Shown piece by piece: positions 8,906 to 17,712 of a DNA stretch of 64,000 nt. The notes under the pieces were generated by a model, which made no database searches, had not been told where the DNA came from, and saw only the letters and a program-made list of their open reading frames with translations. A program made the translations under genes and the position numbers. Each line of letters opens with the position of its first letter. Within the stretch, counting starts at the first letter, position 1. The stretch covers positions 434,001-498,000 of the forward strand of contig NZ_WHSB02000003.1 of assembly GCF_010994755.1 (NCBI RefSeq), in the 5' to 3' direction. This stretch comes from Shinella lacus (lineage in GTDB: Bacteria; Pseudomonadota; Alphaproteobacteria; Rhizobiales; Rhizobiaceae).

Positions 8906-10435
8906 TCAGGGCCGATCGCCGGCCGGGCGGATCTGGGCGGCAAGCGCGTCCATGTCGTCGTAGAGCGTCTTGCTGTGATGGTAGAGCCGGTCGAACACCG
9001 GCTGGACATGGCTGTAGACCTCGACCCAGGCGGGATCGGGCGCGATTTCGTCCGCATAACGGACATAGGCTTCCGCCGCATCCTCGGGCCGGGAGAAACG
9101 GCCCGTCGCGGTCGCGGCCATCGCGGCGCAGCCGACAAGGCCGCATTCCGGCTCCTGCGGCACGAGCACCGGCGTGTCGAAGACGCTCGCCTTGATCTTC
9201 AGCCAGAGTTTTGTGCGCGCCCCGCCGCCGGCGGCGATCATGCGCTCCAGCCGCTTGCCGGAGCTCGCCTCCATGATGCGGATATGGCGGGCCATGGCAA
9301 AGGCGATGCCTTCGAGGATCGCGCGGTGCAGGTGCTCCATCCCGTGCACCGCACCAAGCCCGAAGAACTGCGCGCGCGCGTTGCGGTGCTGGCCGAGACG
9401 CTCGCCGGTGAGGAAGGGCATGAACAGCAACGCCTCGGAACCGGGCGGTGCCTTTTCGGCTCGCTCGACGATATCGCTGTAGCTCAACGCGCCGTCGTGG
9501 AAGGCGCGGCGCGCCCAGCGCATGCCGTCACCGCCCGTTTCGAGCAGCACGAAGGGTGCCCAATTGCCCTCGATCGTCGCGACGTTGGAGATTTCGGGAT
9601 CGAGCAGCGGTTTTTCCGCGATCATCGTGACGATCGCGCCGGTGCCGGTGCTGTCCGAGCCGAGGCCGGGCCGGCAGGCGCCCGAGCCGAGCAGCGCCAT
9701 CGGATAATCCGCCCCGCCCACCATGACGGGCGTGCCGGCGGCAAGCCCCGTCGCTAGCGCGGCTTCCTCCGTGACGTGGCCGATGATGTCGAGCGGATTG
9801 CGGATCGGCGGCAGGAGGCGGGCGTCCAGGCCCATGCGCTCGATCATCACCGGCGACCATGCGACCGTCTCGGGGTTCATCAGGAAGCTGCAGGAGGCGT
9901 CGCCGGTATCCATGGCGATTTCGCCGGTCAGCCGGAAGTTGATGTAGTCCTTCGGCATGATGGCGACGGCGCTGCGCTTGTAGGCCGCAGGGTCGGCATC
10001 GCGCACCCATTGCAGCTTGAAGCCCGGCCAGGCGGGCGTTGGCGTATTACCGCTTTCGCCGAGATAGCTTTCGGGCGCGTTCTCGGCCTCGAATTTTCGC
10101 ACAAGATTGAGCGTGCGCTTATCGTTCCAGAGCGGCGCGGTATCGCGGGTCAGGTGCCCCGCATCGTCGAGCAGCACGAGGCCGTGCATCTGGCCGCAGA
10201 TGGCGACGATGGAGATGCGCTCGCGCGCGCCCTCGCTCTTGTCCAGCACGGCGCGCACTGCCGTGCAAGCGCCCTCCCACCAGTCGAGCGGACGCTGTTC
10301 CGCCCAGCCGAATTGCGGCACGATCTGGTCGTGTTCACGTGCCGCGATCTCGACGATCCGGCCCGCGGTATCGATAAGAGCCGCCCGCACGCTGCCGGTG
10401 CCGACGTCGATGGCGAGAAAGAGCTCCCCGGTCAC
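8906..10435 (-). CDS. FGGY-family carbohydrate kinase, xylulokinase-like
   Basis: ATP-dependent sugar kinase of 509 aa. N-terminal phosphate-1 motif AIDVGTGSVRAAL, GQMHGLVLLDDAG and APLWNDKR are close to XylB-type motifs, and the catalytic-base aspartate is likely the D of GGADYPMALLGSG. C-terminal actin-fold half contains AAGGGARTKLWLKIKASVFD. GTG start at 10435 overlaps the stop of the preceding kinase gene (GTGA). Two different FGGY kinases side by side suggest that two ketoses or polyols are phosphorylated, or that the products form a heteromer; this is inference. Substrate not assigned. Confidence 0.85.
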   Translation of the reverse strand: MTGELFLAIDVGTGSVRAALIDTAGRIVEIAAREHDQIVPQFGWAEQRPLDWWEGACTAVRAVLDKSEGARERISIVAICGQMHGLVLLDDAGHLTRDTAPLWNDKRTLNLVRKFEAENAPESYLGESGNTPTPAWPGFKLQWVRDADPAAYKRSAVAIMPKDYINFRLTGEIAMDTGDASCSFLMNPETVAWSPVMIERMGLDARLLPPIRNPLDIIGHVTEEAALATGLAAGTPVMVGGADYPMALLGSGACRPGLGSDSTGTGAIVTMIAEKPLLDPEISNVATIEGNWAPFVLLETGGDGMRWARRAFHDGALSYSDIVERAEKAPPGSEALLFMPFLTGERLGQHRNARAQFFGLGAVHGMEHLHRAILEGIAFAMARHIRIMEASSGKRLERMIAAGGGARTKLWLKIKASVFDTPVLVPQEPECGLVGCAAMAATATGRFSRPEDAAEAYVRYADEIAPDPAWVEVYSHVQPVFDRLYHHSKTLYDDMDALAAQIRPAGDRP

Positions 10436-11979
10436 GATGCAACCTCCCTGAGCGCGGCGAGTGCGCCCGACAATGCCTGCTGTTGTTCGGCGGCCTGGCG
10501 ATAGGCGACAAGCGCGGCTTGGTAGACGGCGCGTGTCTCCGCCAAGGGTTCACTGCGCCCTTCCGCGACATGCAAAGCGCGGATCGGCAGGAAATCCGTC
10601 CAGAGCCCCATGCCGACGAAAGCCAAGGCTGCTGCGCCCAAAGCCGCTGCCTGCTGGTCGATCTTCGTCTTGACGATCGTGCAATCGAAGACGTCGGAAA
10701 AGACCTGCCGCCAGAAGGCGCTGCGCGCACCGCCGCCCACGATGATCATTTCCGAGCCGATCGCGGTCATGCGGCGCAACTCGTCGAGTGCGACGCGCAG
10801 GCCGAGCGCCACACCCTCCAGCGTCGCGCGCAGAATGTCGGCGCGGCCGTGCTGGAGGTCCAGCCCGACGAATCCGCCGCGCACCGCAGGCCCGCCTTCG
10901 AAGCTCGTGCCGCCGCCGAGCGTGGGCACGAAGATCAGGCCGCGTGCGCCGGCTGGCGCTTCGCCGGCAAGGCGGAACAGTTCGTCATGCACGTCGAGGC
11001 CGGCGGCCTTGGCCGCCTGTTTGACGTCCGGCAGCAGCGTGTCGGTCACCCAGTTGACGCTGGTGCCGGAGGAGAAGATCGAGGTCGCCGAAATGAACAT
11101 GCCCGGCGCCACGTGGGCGAAGACGAAGGGGCGCACCCGGTCGTCAAGCAGCGGCTCGGAAGAGGAAACGGTGATCCAGCTCGATGAGCCCATCGAGGCA
11201 TAGGCATCGCCCTCCAGGAAGGTGCGGCCGCCGAGCGCCATGCAGCTGTTGTCCACGCCACCCGCGACCACCTTGACGCCCGGCGGCAGGCCGAGTTGCT
11301 TCGCGACATCGGGCAGGACTTCGCCGAGAATGGCGGTAGAGGCGACGATTGCCGGGAAGAAATCCGGGCTGAGACCCGCCGCTTCGATCAGCTCCGGCGC
11401 ATAGCGTCCGGCCTTCAGATCATAGACGCCGGTGCCCGAGGCATAGGACGGGTCGGTGGCGACGCGGCCGGTCAGCCGCAGGTTGATATAATCCTTGGTG
11501 CCGATGATCGTTCTTGTGCGGGCAAAAATGTCAGGCGCATTCCTGCGCAGCCAGATCGCCTTGAACACGGTGTAGAGCGGGGCCGGAAAGCCGTTGCCGG
11601 TCTTGCGATACCAGGCGTCCGGATCGACCCGCGTGAAGAAGTCCTCCGCTTCCGCGACGGCGCGACCATCCGACCAGAGCGGCACGAATTCCTGCAACAG
11701 GGCGCCGGTCTCGTCGAGCGGAATGCAGCCGAGGCTGTGGCCGGAAATGGCGATGGCGCGGATGGAAGCGGCATCCACTGCGGGATTGCTGAGCAGCGTC
11801 TTCAGGCTCGCGCAAATGGCATCCCACCAGTCCTCCGGGCGCTGCTCGTGGTGCGAGGAGGAGGGGTAGAACGTCTTGTAGGACACGACCTCTTCCGCAA
11901 TGCAGGTGCCGTCCGGGCGGAAGATCGCCGCCTTGACGCCCCCTGTGCCGAGGTCGAATGCTGCAACGGTATCGACCAT
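10432..11979 (-). CDS. FGGY-family carbohydrate kinase (second)
   Basis: Kinase of 515 aa with AFDLGTGGVKAAIF, AISGHSLGCIPLD, VPLWSDGRA, catalytic VAGGVDNSCMALGG and IIVGGGARSAFWRQVFSD. It differs from its neighbour at the substrate loop (GHSLGC instead of GQMHGL), so the two kinases probably take different sugars. Four bp separate it from the aldolase gene upstream and its stop overlaps the next kinase start. Operon context (DeoC-like aldolase, KDPG-like aldolase, isomerase) suggests it feeds a phosphosugar to aldol cleavage. Confidence 0.83.
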   Translation of the reverse strand: MVDTVAAFDLGTGGVKAAIFRPDGTCIAEEVVSYKTFYPSSSHHEQRPEDWWDAICASLKTLLSNPAVDAASIRAIAISGHSLGCIPLDETGALLQEFVPLWSDGRAVAEAEDFFTRVDPDAWYRKTGNGFPAPLYTVFKAIWLRRNAPDIFARTRTIIGTKDYINLRLTGRVATDPSYASGTGVYDLKAGRYAPELIEAAGLSPDFFPAIVASTAILGEVLPDVAKQLGLPPGVKVVAGGVDNSCMALGGRTFLEGDAYASMGSSSWITVSSSEPLLDDRVRPFVFAHVAPGMFISATSIFSSGTSVNWVTDTLLPDVKQAAKAAGLDVHDELFRLAGEAPAGARGLIFVPTLGGGTSFEGGPAVRGGFVGLDLQHGRADILRATLEGVALGLRVALDELRRMTAIGSEMIIVGGGARSAFWRQVFSDVFDCTIVKTKIDQQAAALGAAALAFVGMGLWTDFLPIRALHVAEGRSEPLAETRAVYQAALVAYRQAAEQQQALSGALAALREVAS

Positions 11980-11983
11980 GGTC

Positions 11984-12730
11984 TCACCCCACCGTGCCGG
12001 TTATGTCGAGGCGCCCGCCGGGCAGGGCGGCGCACTGGCGCACGAGATCGACCGCGACCTTCGTGTTGATGCCGAAGCGGGTGACGCCAAGGCGCACCAT
12101 GGCGGCAATACTCTCCAGCGAGCGAATGCCGCCCGATGCTTTCACCTCGACCGCGCCATCGACGGTGTCGATGATGAGCTTCAGCTTTTCCGGCGTGGTG
12201 GCGCTCGGCGTCCAGCCGGTGCCGGTCTTGACGAAGGCGGCGCCGCTCTCGGCGACAATGGCTGAGGCGGTGCGGATCTCGTCGTCCGTCAGATGGGCGA
12301 GTTCCAGGATGACCTTGAGAGGGACCGGCGCAATCGCCTCCACCACCGCGCGGATATCGCTGCGCACATAGTCGAGATCGCCGGATTTGAGGCGGCCGAC
12401 ATTGATCATCATGTCGAGTTCCTGCGCGCCGTTTGCGGCAAGTTCCGTGGCCTCCGCCACCTTGGTGCGGGTCGTATGCCCACCGGACGGGAAACCGACC
12501 GGGCCGCCGACGAGGGTCAGCCCGCCCGCAGGCACGAGGCTGCGCAGCAGCGGCACGAAATTCGGCAGCACATGGGCGGCGATGAAACCTTCGGCAACGG
12601 CGATTTCCGCCAGCTCCCGCACGTCCGCCTCGGTATGGAAGGCCTGGACGGCGCTGACGTCGATCAGGGCGGCGAGCTCGCGGGGCGAGAGCGATGCCGG
12701 CGTCTGGGAGCGGTGGCGGGTGTTGTGCAT
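11984..12730 (-). CDS. deoC: DeoC-type aldolase (deoxyribose-phosphate aldolase family)
   Basis: Class I aldolase of 248 aa. Key residues map well: D106 in ELDMMINVG, Schiff-base lysine K168 in FVKTGTGW and K197 in VKASGGIR, with the phosphate-binding ASGGIRS loop. It departs from ordinary DeoC at the N-terminal pocket: the usual IDHT motif reads LIDVSAV and the usual VCVNP-like strand reads AHVLPNFV. The fold and chemistry are secure, but the substrate may be a different phosphosugar than deoxyribose-5-phosphate. No deoA, deoB or deoD is nearby, which supports this. It starts 2 bp after the RpiR regulator gene. Confidence 0.8.
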   Translation of the reverse strand: MHNTRHRSQTPASLSPRELAALIDVSAVQAFHTEADVRELAEIAVAEGFIAAHVLPNFVPLLRSLVPAGGLTLVGGPVGFPSGGHTTRTKVAEATELAANGAQELDMMINVGRLKSGDLDYVRSDIRAVVEAIAPVPLKVILELAHLTDDEIRTASAIVAESGAAFVKTGTGWTPSATTPEKLKLIIDTVDGAVEVKASGGIRSLESIAAMVRLGVTRFGINTKVAVDLVRQCAALPGGRLDITGTVG

Positions 12731-12732
12731 CT

Positions 12733-13626
12733 CTATGTCTCGTTGCTCATTCTCAGATAGCGGAGGTTGCGCTTCATGCCGGTGAAGAGTTCGACATGTT
12801 CGGCGCCGCGGCGCAGCGCCACGCTGGTGGACAGGATGTCGATCACCGTCAGCGCGGCGATGCGGGAAATGGTGGGCGTGTAGATATTGGTGTTTTCCAG
12901 CGTCTCGACCTTCAGCACGAGATCGCAGAACTCGACGAGCGGCCCATCCGCACCGACGATGCCGATGATCTGGCAGCCGTTTTCGCGCGCCCGGCGGGCG
13001 GTCTCGATGATCGCGAGCGTCGCGCCCGTATTGGAGATGACGACGGCGACGTCGCCCGGCTTCAGCATGGAGACGACCATGATCTGCTGGTGGGCATCCG
13101 TCTCCGCGCCGCAGGGCACGCCGAACAGCGGGAATTTCTGCTGCGCATCACGCGCGACGATGCCCGAGGCGCCGAAGCCGAAGAAGTCGATGCGGTTCGC
13201 CTTGGCCAGCATGTCGACGACCTGGCCGACCTTGACCGGGTCGAGATGGTTGCGCACCCAGTCGAGGCTGGTGATTGTGTAGTCGAAGATTTTTTCTGAG
13301 ACCTGGGCCGGCGTGTCGTTGCCGTCGATGACCGAATGGGTGGCGGATACGCCGAGCGCCAGGCTCTGGGCGAGGCGCAGCTTGAAATCCTGGTAGCCCT
13401 GGCAGCCGACGGAGGCGCAGAAGCGGATGACTGTCGGCTGGCTGACATCCGCCCATTCGGCGGCCTCCGCGATGGTCGCGTTGATGACGCGCTTCGGATC
13501 GGCGAGCACGAGTTCGGCCACCTTGCGATCCGACTTGCGGAGCTCTCCGCGCTTCATGCGGATGACCTCCAATATGTTGTTATTGTTGCCGCCAATCGGT
13601 TTGGGCTGGAGCGCGCTGGTTGACAT
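12733..13626 (-). CDS. MurR/RpiR-family transcriptional regulator (HTH plus SIS domain)
   Basis: Regulator of 297 aa. N-terminal HTH_6 domain (about 18-95) with IAEAAEWADVSQPTVIRFC as recognition helix region; C-terminal SIS domain (about 135-270) with FFGFGASGIVARDAQ and ISNTGATLAIIETA, which binds phosphosugars. Start is placed at 13626 because upstream codons encode a low-complexity arginine-rich stretch and GGGGGT lies before this ATG. The gene sits in the middle of the operon, between the UlaG-like hydrolase and the aldolase. Palindromes of HexR/RpiR style at the operon promoter and at 35511/35628 are the best candidate operators. RpiR relatives usually respond to pathway phosphosugars such as KDPG. 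Confidence 0.88.
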   Translation of the reverse strand: MSTSALQPKPIGGNNNNILEVIRMKRGELRKSDRKVAELVLADPKRVINATIAEAAEWADVSQPTVIRFCASVGCQGYQDFKLRLAQSLALGVSATHSVIDGNDTPAQVSEKIFDYTITSLDWVRNHLDPVKVGQVVDMLAKANRIDFFGFGASGIVARDAQQKFPLFGVPCGAETDAHQQIMVVSMLKPGDVAVVISNTGATLAIIETARRARENGCQIIGIVGADGPLVEFCDLVLKVETLENTNIYTPTISRIAALTVIDILSTSVALRRGAEHVELFTGMKRNLRYLRMSNET

Positions 13627-13639
13627 GGAGACCCCCGGT

Positions 13640-14500
13640 TCACTTAGACAATCGGTATTCAACCGACAGCTTTGCCCGATGGAGCCGCGCCCTGCAATCA
13701 GCCGCCGCCGATTTGGCGTCGATCGTCGCAGGGTCCTCGGTGTTGAAGGCAAACATGCCGTAGTGGTGGGCGATCATGTCCGCCGCGCCGATCTGGTCCG
13801 AAAGCACACAAGCTTCGTCCAGCGTCAGATTGCCGGCGATGCCAGCTTGCGTGAGCTCAGGCCGACGCCCATTGACCGGCAATAGCGCGAGATCGACCTT
13901 GAAGGGCGCGACCTCGTCGACGAGCCCTTCGAAGGGGATCGTATCGCCGGAATGATAGAGGCAAACGCCCTCGCTCTCGACCACATAGCCGAGGAATTTG
14001 TGCCAGCCTTCTTCGGAGCGCTCCAATGTTTCGTGCGCGGCGCGGATGGCGGTGATGATGAGGCCGGGCAGGGGTTCGATGCGCTCACCAGCATCGATGG
14101 TGATGAGGCGTTCAGGCCCGACGCCGATGCGCTCCTTCGCGGCCTCGATCGCGGCGCGCGGCACGACGAAGCGGCAATCCGGATTGGCCGTAGCGATCGG
14201 CGTCAGCGTCTGCTGGTCCATGTGGTCGGTATGGTGATGCGTCACCAGCACGAGATCGACCGGGCCGATTTCGGACGGCTGGATGGGTGCGGCCATAAGA
14301 CGGTCGTGCTCGAAACGCTTGCCTTGGTATTTCTCCGCCAGGCTATCGGAAAGATAGGGATCGATGACGATGCGATATCGGCTGGTCGCGATGACGAAAC
14401 CGGCCTGCCCGAGCCAGTAAAGCCGGACGTCGCCGGCCGGCGGCGTAGAGAGCCGCGCGGCGAGCGTTTCCGAAAATGGCACGGGCGAGAGCGGCGTCAT
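13640..14500 (-). CDS. Metallo-beta-lactamase-fold hydrolase, UlaG-like
   Basis: Hydrolase of 286 aa with metal motif THHHTDHMD (HxHxDH) near residue 85, a further aspartate in YHSGDTIPFEG, and a terminal H in IAHHYGMF. This is the layout of UlaG/RomA-type enzymes, in which UlaG opens L-ascorbate-6-phosphate lactone. In this operon a lactonase step on a sugar-acid phosphate is plausible, since dehydrogenases that make lactones are abundant, but that is inference. ATG at 14500 overlaps the stop of the 2-hydroxyacid dehydrogenase gene by 4 bp. Confidence 0.78.
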   Translation of the reverse strand: MTPLSPVPFSETLAARLSTPPAGDVRLYWLGQAGFVIATSRYRIVIDPYLSDSLAEKYQGKRFEHDRLMAAPIQPSEIGPVDLVLVTHHHTDHMDQQTLTPIATANPDCRFVVPRAAIEAAKERIGVGPERLITIDAGERIEPLPGLIITAIRAAHETLERSEEGWHKFLGYVVESEGVCLYHSGDTIPFEGLVDEVAPFKVDLALLPVNGRRPELTQAGIAGNLTLDEACVLSDQIGAADMIAHHYGMFAFNTEDPATIDAKSAAADCRARLHRAKLSVEYRLSK

Positions 14501-15432
14501 GCGGCGTCCTCCCTGACCAGCGCGGCGAGCAGGTTTTCCACGGCGATCGTCGTCGCCTTGCTGACACTCTCGTCCGTCAGGCCGCCGATATGGCTGGTGG
14601 CGATGACGCGCGGATGGCTGGCAAGCGAGCCGGGGGCCGGCGGTTCCTCGACGAAGACGTCGGTGGCGTAGGTCTGCAAGCGGCCCTCGTCGAGTGCGGC
14701 GCGCACGGCATCCTCGTCCACCAGCGTCGCGCGGGCGGTGTTGATGAGGATGGCGTTGGGCGGCATGATCGCAAGACGTTTCGCATCGACGATAGGCTTG
14801 CCATCGGCGGGCGCGGGGCAATGCAGCGAGACGATGTCCGCTTCCGCAAACACCTCGTCTAGGCTTGCCCATTTGAACGGGCCATAGACTTCGACATTCG
14901 GGCGGAAGGGATCGTGCGCGACGACATTGGCCCGCATCGATGAGACGGCGCGCGCGACGCGCTTGCCGATCGCGCCGCAGCCGATGATGCCGACGGTGCG
15001 CTCGGCGATTTCCTTGCCGCGCGAACGCGGCCAGCCGCCGGCTCGGATGCCGGCCGTCTCGGTGGGGATGTGGCGGAGGGAGGCTAGGATGAGGCCCATG
15101 GCAAGCTCCGCCACGCCAACGGCATTGGCACCCTCGGCCTTGAGCACGCGGATGCCCCGACCCTTGAGCAGCGCCAGCGGCAGGTTGTCGATGCCGGTGC
15201 CGTTGCGGCTGATGGCGCGCAGGCTGTCGGCGGCGGCGATAACCCGGTCGGAGACCGGTTCGATGCCGGCGAGCCAGCCGACGCAGCCGGGCACGAGATC
15301 GAGCAGTTCGGCCTCGTCCGGCATGCGGCCGGGCGTCGGGAATACGAGGTCGAAACCGGCTTGGCGTAGCGGCTCCAGTTCCGGCGGTGGATCGAGCGAG
15401 AGCGAACGGGGCGTGACGAGAATACGCTTCAC
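14497..15432 (-). CDS. D-isomer-specific 2-hydroxyacid dehydrogenase
   Basis: NAD(P)-dependent dehydrogenase of 311 aa, phosphoglycerate-dehydrogenase-like. Cofactor motif GIIGCGAIGKRVA near 145; catalytic arginine region RNGTGIDNL, glutamate in DVFVEEPP and histidine in TSHIGGLT. GTG at 15432 is preferred (a second GTG lies one codon earlier) with AAGGGG upstream; the longer ATG start would reach deep into the preceding gene. Likely interconverts a 2-keto and a 2-hydroxy acid from the sugar-acid branch of the pathway. Confidence 0.83.
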   Translation of the reverse strand: MKRILVTPRSLSLDPPPELEPLRQAGFDLVFPTPGRMPDEAELLDLVPGCVGWLAGIEPVSDRVIAAADSLRAISRNGTGIDNLPLALLKGRGIRVLKAEGANAVGVAELAMGLILASLRHIPTETAGIRAGGWPRSRGKEIAERTVGIIGCGAIGKRVARAVSSMRANVVAHDPFRPNVEVYGPFKWASLDEVFAEADIVSLHCPAPADGKPIVDAKRLAIMPPNAILINTARATLVDEDAVRAALDEGRLQTYATDVFVEEPPAPGSLASHPRVIATSHIGGLTDESVSKATTIAVENLLAALVREDAA

Positions 15433-15436
15433 CACA

Positions 15437-16390
15437 TCACCCCTTCGCCGCTTCGATGGCGATGCGCGAAATCTCGTCGAAGGACGGGCCAGAGGTCGGG
15501 ATATCGATATCGAACACTTCGGCGATGACCTGCGTCCATCCATGCAGGAAATAGGTCCAGCCGTCCTCGACCTGCAACCCGCGCGCCGCCTGCTGGCGCC
15601 GTGCCTGGTCGAGAAAGACGAGATCGCCGCGGTAGTTCAGGTCCCAGGCAATCGCTCGCTCGGGGAAAATACCCGCATCGGTGATCGGCGAGCCCGGCGC
15701 GTCCTTGCCGAGGCCGGTGGCGTTGATGACGAGCGAGCCGGGTTTCAGCGCGGCCATGGCGGCGTCGTTCAGTTCCGGCCGGTCGGCCAGCACATAGTCG
15801 ATCTTCACGCGGGCTTTCATGTCCTGGTGAATGCGCCGCAGCTCGTCGAGACGCGGCTGTGAGCGGTTGGTAACGACGATGCGGGACGGCACGTCGGCTC
15901 CACGGCTTGCCTGCATGAGGTGCCAGGTGATGGCGATGGTAGAGCCGCCGGCGCCCATCGAGAGGACCTCGGCGCCAGTGTCGGCAAAGTGGCCGGCCGG
16001 CACGAAGCCGTCGATCGCGAGGCCGGAGGAAATGGGGTCCTTGGCGTGGCAGATGAGCTTGCCGTCGCGCTTCGACAGGCAGCTCGTCTCATGCATCAGC
16101 AGCGCATGCGGATCGATCACGTCGAACATGTCGCGTGCCGCGTTAAACAGGTCGATCTTGTGCGTGGTGACCAGCGCGCCGAGCGACAGCGGGTCCGTCT
16201 TGATGAAGGCGACGGCCTCGCGATAGGCGGCCGGGTCGGCATGCAGTGGAAAATCGATGCCCTTCAGCACCGCGTCCTTAAGCCCGAGATGGCGCGCCCA
16301 GGCGGGAAAAACCCGCATGATGGAGCTTTTCGCCGTCGTCACGCCGATGAAGTAGAAGGTCGGCTGGGTCGCGGGTTGATAGCGGCTCAT
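15437..16390 (-). CDS. Shikimate dehydrogenase-like NAD(P)-dependent oxidoreductase
   Basis: AroE-superfamily protein of 317 aa, longer than AroE (about 275). The substrate loop VTTHKIDLFN contains the conserved catalytic lysine in place of the usual VTxPxK, and the Rossmann motif is SMGAGGSTIAI near 170, with VINATGLG near 248. The altered loop and longer N-terminus suggest a substrate other than shikimate. Its place beside KDPG-type aldolase and 2-hydroxyacid dehydrogenase argues for a carbohydrate-derived substrate. ATGA overlap with the aldolase gene. Confidence 0.72.
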   Translation of the reverse strand: MSRYQPATQPTFYFIGVTTAKSSIMRVFPAWARHLGLKDAVLKGIDFPLHADPAAYREAVAFIKTDPLSLGALVTTHKIDLFNAARDMFDVIDPHALLMHETSCLSKRDGKLICHAKDPISSGLAIDGFVPAGHFADTGAEVLSMGAGGSTIAITWHLMQASRGADVPSRIVVTNRSQPRLDELRRIHQDMKARVKIDYVLADRPELNDAAMAALKPGSLVINATGLGKDAPGSPITDAGIFPERAIAWDLNYRGDLVFLDQARRQQAARGLQVEDGWTYFLHGWTQVIAEVFDIDIPTSGPSFDEISRIAIEAAKG

Positions 16391-17040
16391 CGGTTCGCCT
16401 CGCGTGCCTCTTTGGCCTTTGCCACCGCCGCGCGCGCCTTCGCCGTGATGTCGGCCCAGCGGCCTTCGCTAATGTCGGCCTTGGTCGCGATCCAAGTGCC
16501 GCCGACAGCGGCCACCGCGCTCAGCTTCAGCCATTCGTGCATGTTGTCGAGGCTGACGCCGCCGGTCGGCACGAAACGGGTGCCGAGATGCGCGAAGGGC
16601 GCGCTGATCGCCTCCAGCATGGCGGGGCCGCCGGCCGCTTTCGCCGGGAAAAATTTTGCCAGTTTCAGCCCGTGGCGGGTGACGGCGGTCAGGTCTGAGG
16701 GCGTCATGATGCCGGGCGCGAAGGGAAAGCCCTTGCCGTTCGCCGCCACGACGATCTCGGCATCGAAACCGGGCGCAAGGCCGAAACGGGCGCCAGCGCT
16801 GATTGCTGCGTCGAGCGCTTCCGGCGTCAAGATCGTGCCGGCACCGACCAGCAGTTCCGGCCGTTTGTCGGCCATGATGGCGATGACCTCGGCGGCGGCT
16901 TCGGTGCGGAAGGTGATCTCGGCGAGCGGGAGCCCGCCTTCGAGAAGCGCGTCTGCCAACGCGACGGCGTCGGAGGCGCGCTCGATGGCGATGACCGGAA
17001 CGACGCCGAGCTTGGCTGCCTGATCGAATGGGGCACTCAT
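16387..17040 (-). CDS. KDPG-type aldolase (2-keto-3-deoxy-6-phosphogluconate aldolase family)
   Basis: Class I aldolase of 217 aa, normal family length. The catalytic lysine is in KLAKFFPAKAAGG near 130, the general-base glutamate in AEITFRT near 43, and the phosphate-binding VPTGGVSLDN near 155. Start ATG 17040 overlaps the isomerase stop by 4 bp. Cleaves 2-keto-3-deoxy phosphosugar acids to pyruvate and an aldehyde. No Edd/IlvD-type dehydratase, the usual partner, is in the window, so its substrate must be made elsewhere or by another enzyme. Confidence 0.83.
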   Translation of the reverse strand: MSAPFDQAAKLGVVPVIAIERASDAVALADALLEGGLPLAEITFRTEAAAEVIAIMADKRPELLVGAGTILTPEALDAAISAGARFGLAPGFDAEIVVAANGKGFPFAPGIMTPSDLTAVTRHGLKLAKFFPAKAAGGPAMLEAISAPFAHLGTRFVPTGGVSLDNMHEWLKLSAVAAVGGTWIATKADISEGRWADITAKARAAVAKAKEAREANR

Positions 17041-17681
17041 GCTGTTTCTTCCTTCTGCTGATGGCCATAGAGGGCGGCGATCGTCGCAGCGTCCCGCATC
17101 CGCCAGCCGGCATTGTCGACCTGTTTCCATCCGCCTTTGCCGTCGTCGACTATGCGGGCGCGCATGCCGCCGGCTTTGGCGATGCAGTCATAGTCCTGGC
17201 CGGAATCGGCGGGGTAGCAGAACAGCATCACCAGCTCCTCGTCGCCGACATTGACGGAGCGGTGGATCCAGTAGGGCGGCACGTAGCAGACCGTCTGGGC
17301 GTCGATTTCGACGACGCGGATCTCGCCCTCCGGCGATTCCATCAGCATGAGGCCGCGGCCCTTCTGGCCATAGTAGATTTCCGGCCGGTCGGCCTGCCGG
17401 TGGATATGGCCGCGGGTGACGAAATACTCGGTTCCCACCTTGCCGGGCAGCATGCGGGTGACGCCGAAGATGAGATCGCCGGACCGTTCGTTCGGCCGGA
17501 ACTCCGAGACTTCGTAGACGACCGTGTCGTTCCACTCGGCCTGCATGGCAGAGAAGGCATCCGCATCCGCATAGAGACCCTCAAGGTCTCGAAAACGCTT
17601 CTGGTAATCGCCCGTGGCATCGCTCATGGCGCCGGTCTGAAGATCGACCTTGCACCCGACGGGCTCGAATAGCTGTGTCAA
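17037..17681 (-). CDS. Cupin-type glucose-6-phosphate isomerase
   Basis: Metal-dependent phosphoglucose isomerase of the cupin (archaeal) type, 214 aa. The motif VTRGHIHRQADRPEIYYGQKG carries the metal ligands (two histidines, a glutamate) and a later histidine is in PPYWIHRSVNVG. TTG at 17681 is taken as start because GAGGA precedes it and the N-terminal FEPVGC..LQTGAM segment is typical of the family; an ATG 54 bp downstream is the alternative. It interconverts aldose and ketose phosphates and may link this pathway to glycolysis or act on another hexose phosphate. Confidence 0.82.
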   Translation of the reverse strand: MTQLFEPVGCKVDLQTGAMSDATGDYQKRFRDLEGLYADADAFSAMQAEWNDTVVYEVSEFRPNERSGDLIFGVTRMLPGKVGTEYFVTRGHIHRQADRPEIYYGQKGRGLMLMESPEGEIRVVEIDAQTVCYVPPYWIHRSVNVGDEELVMLFCYPADSGQDYDCIAKAGGMRARIVDDGKGGWKQVDNAGWRMRDAATIAALYGHQQKEETA

Positions 17682-17712
17682 AACTGGGTCCTCGTCTCTG
17701 TCAATTTTTCGA

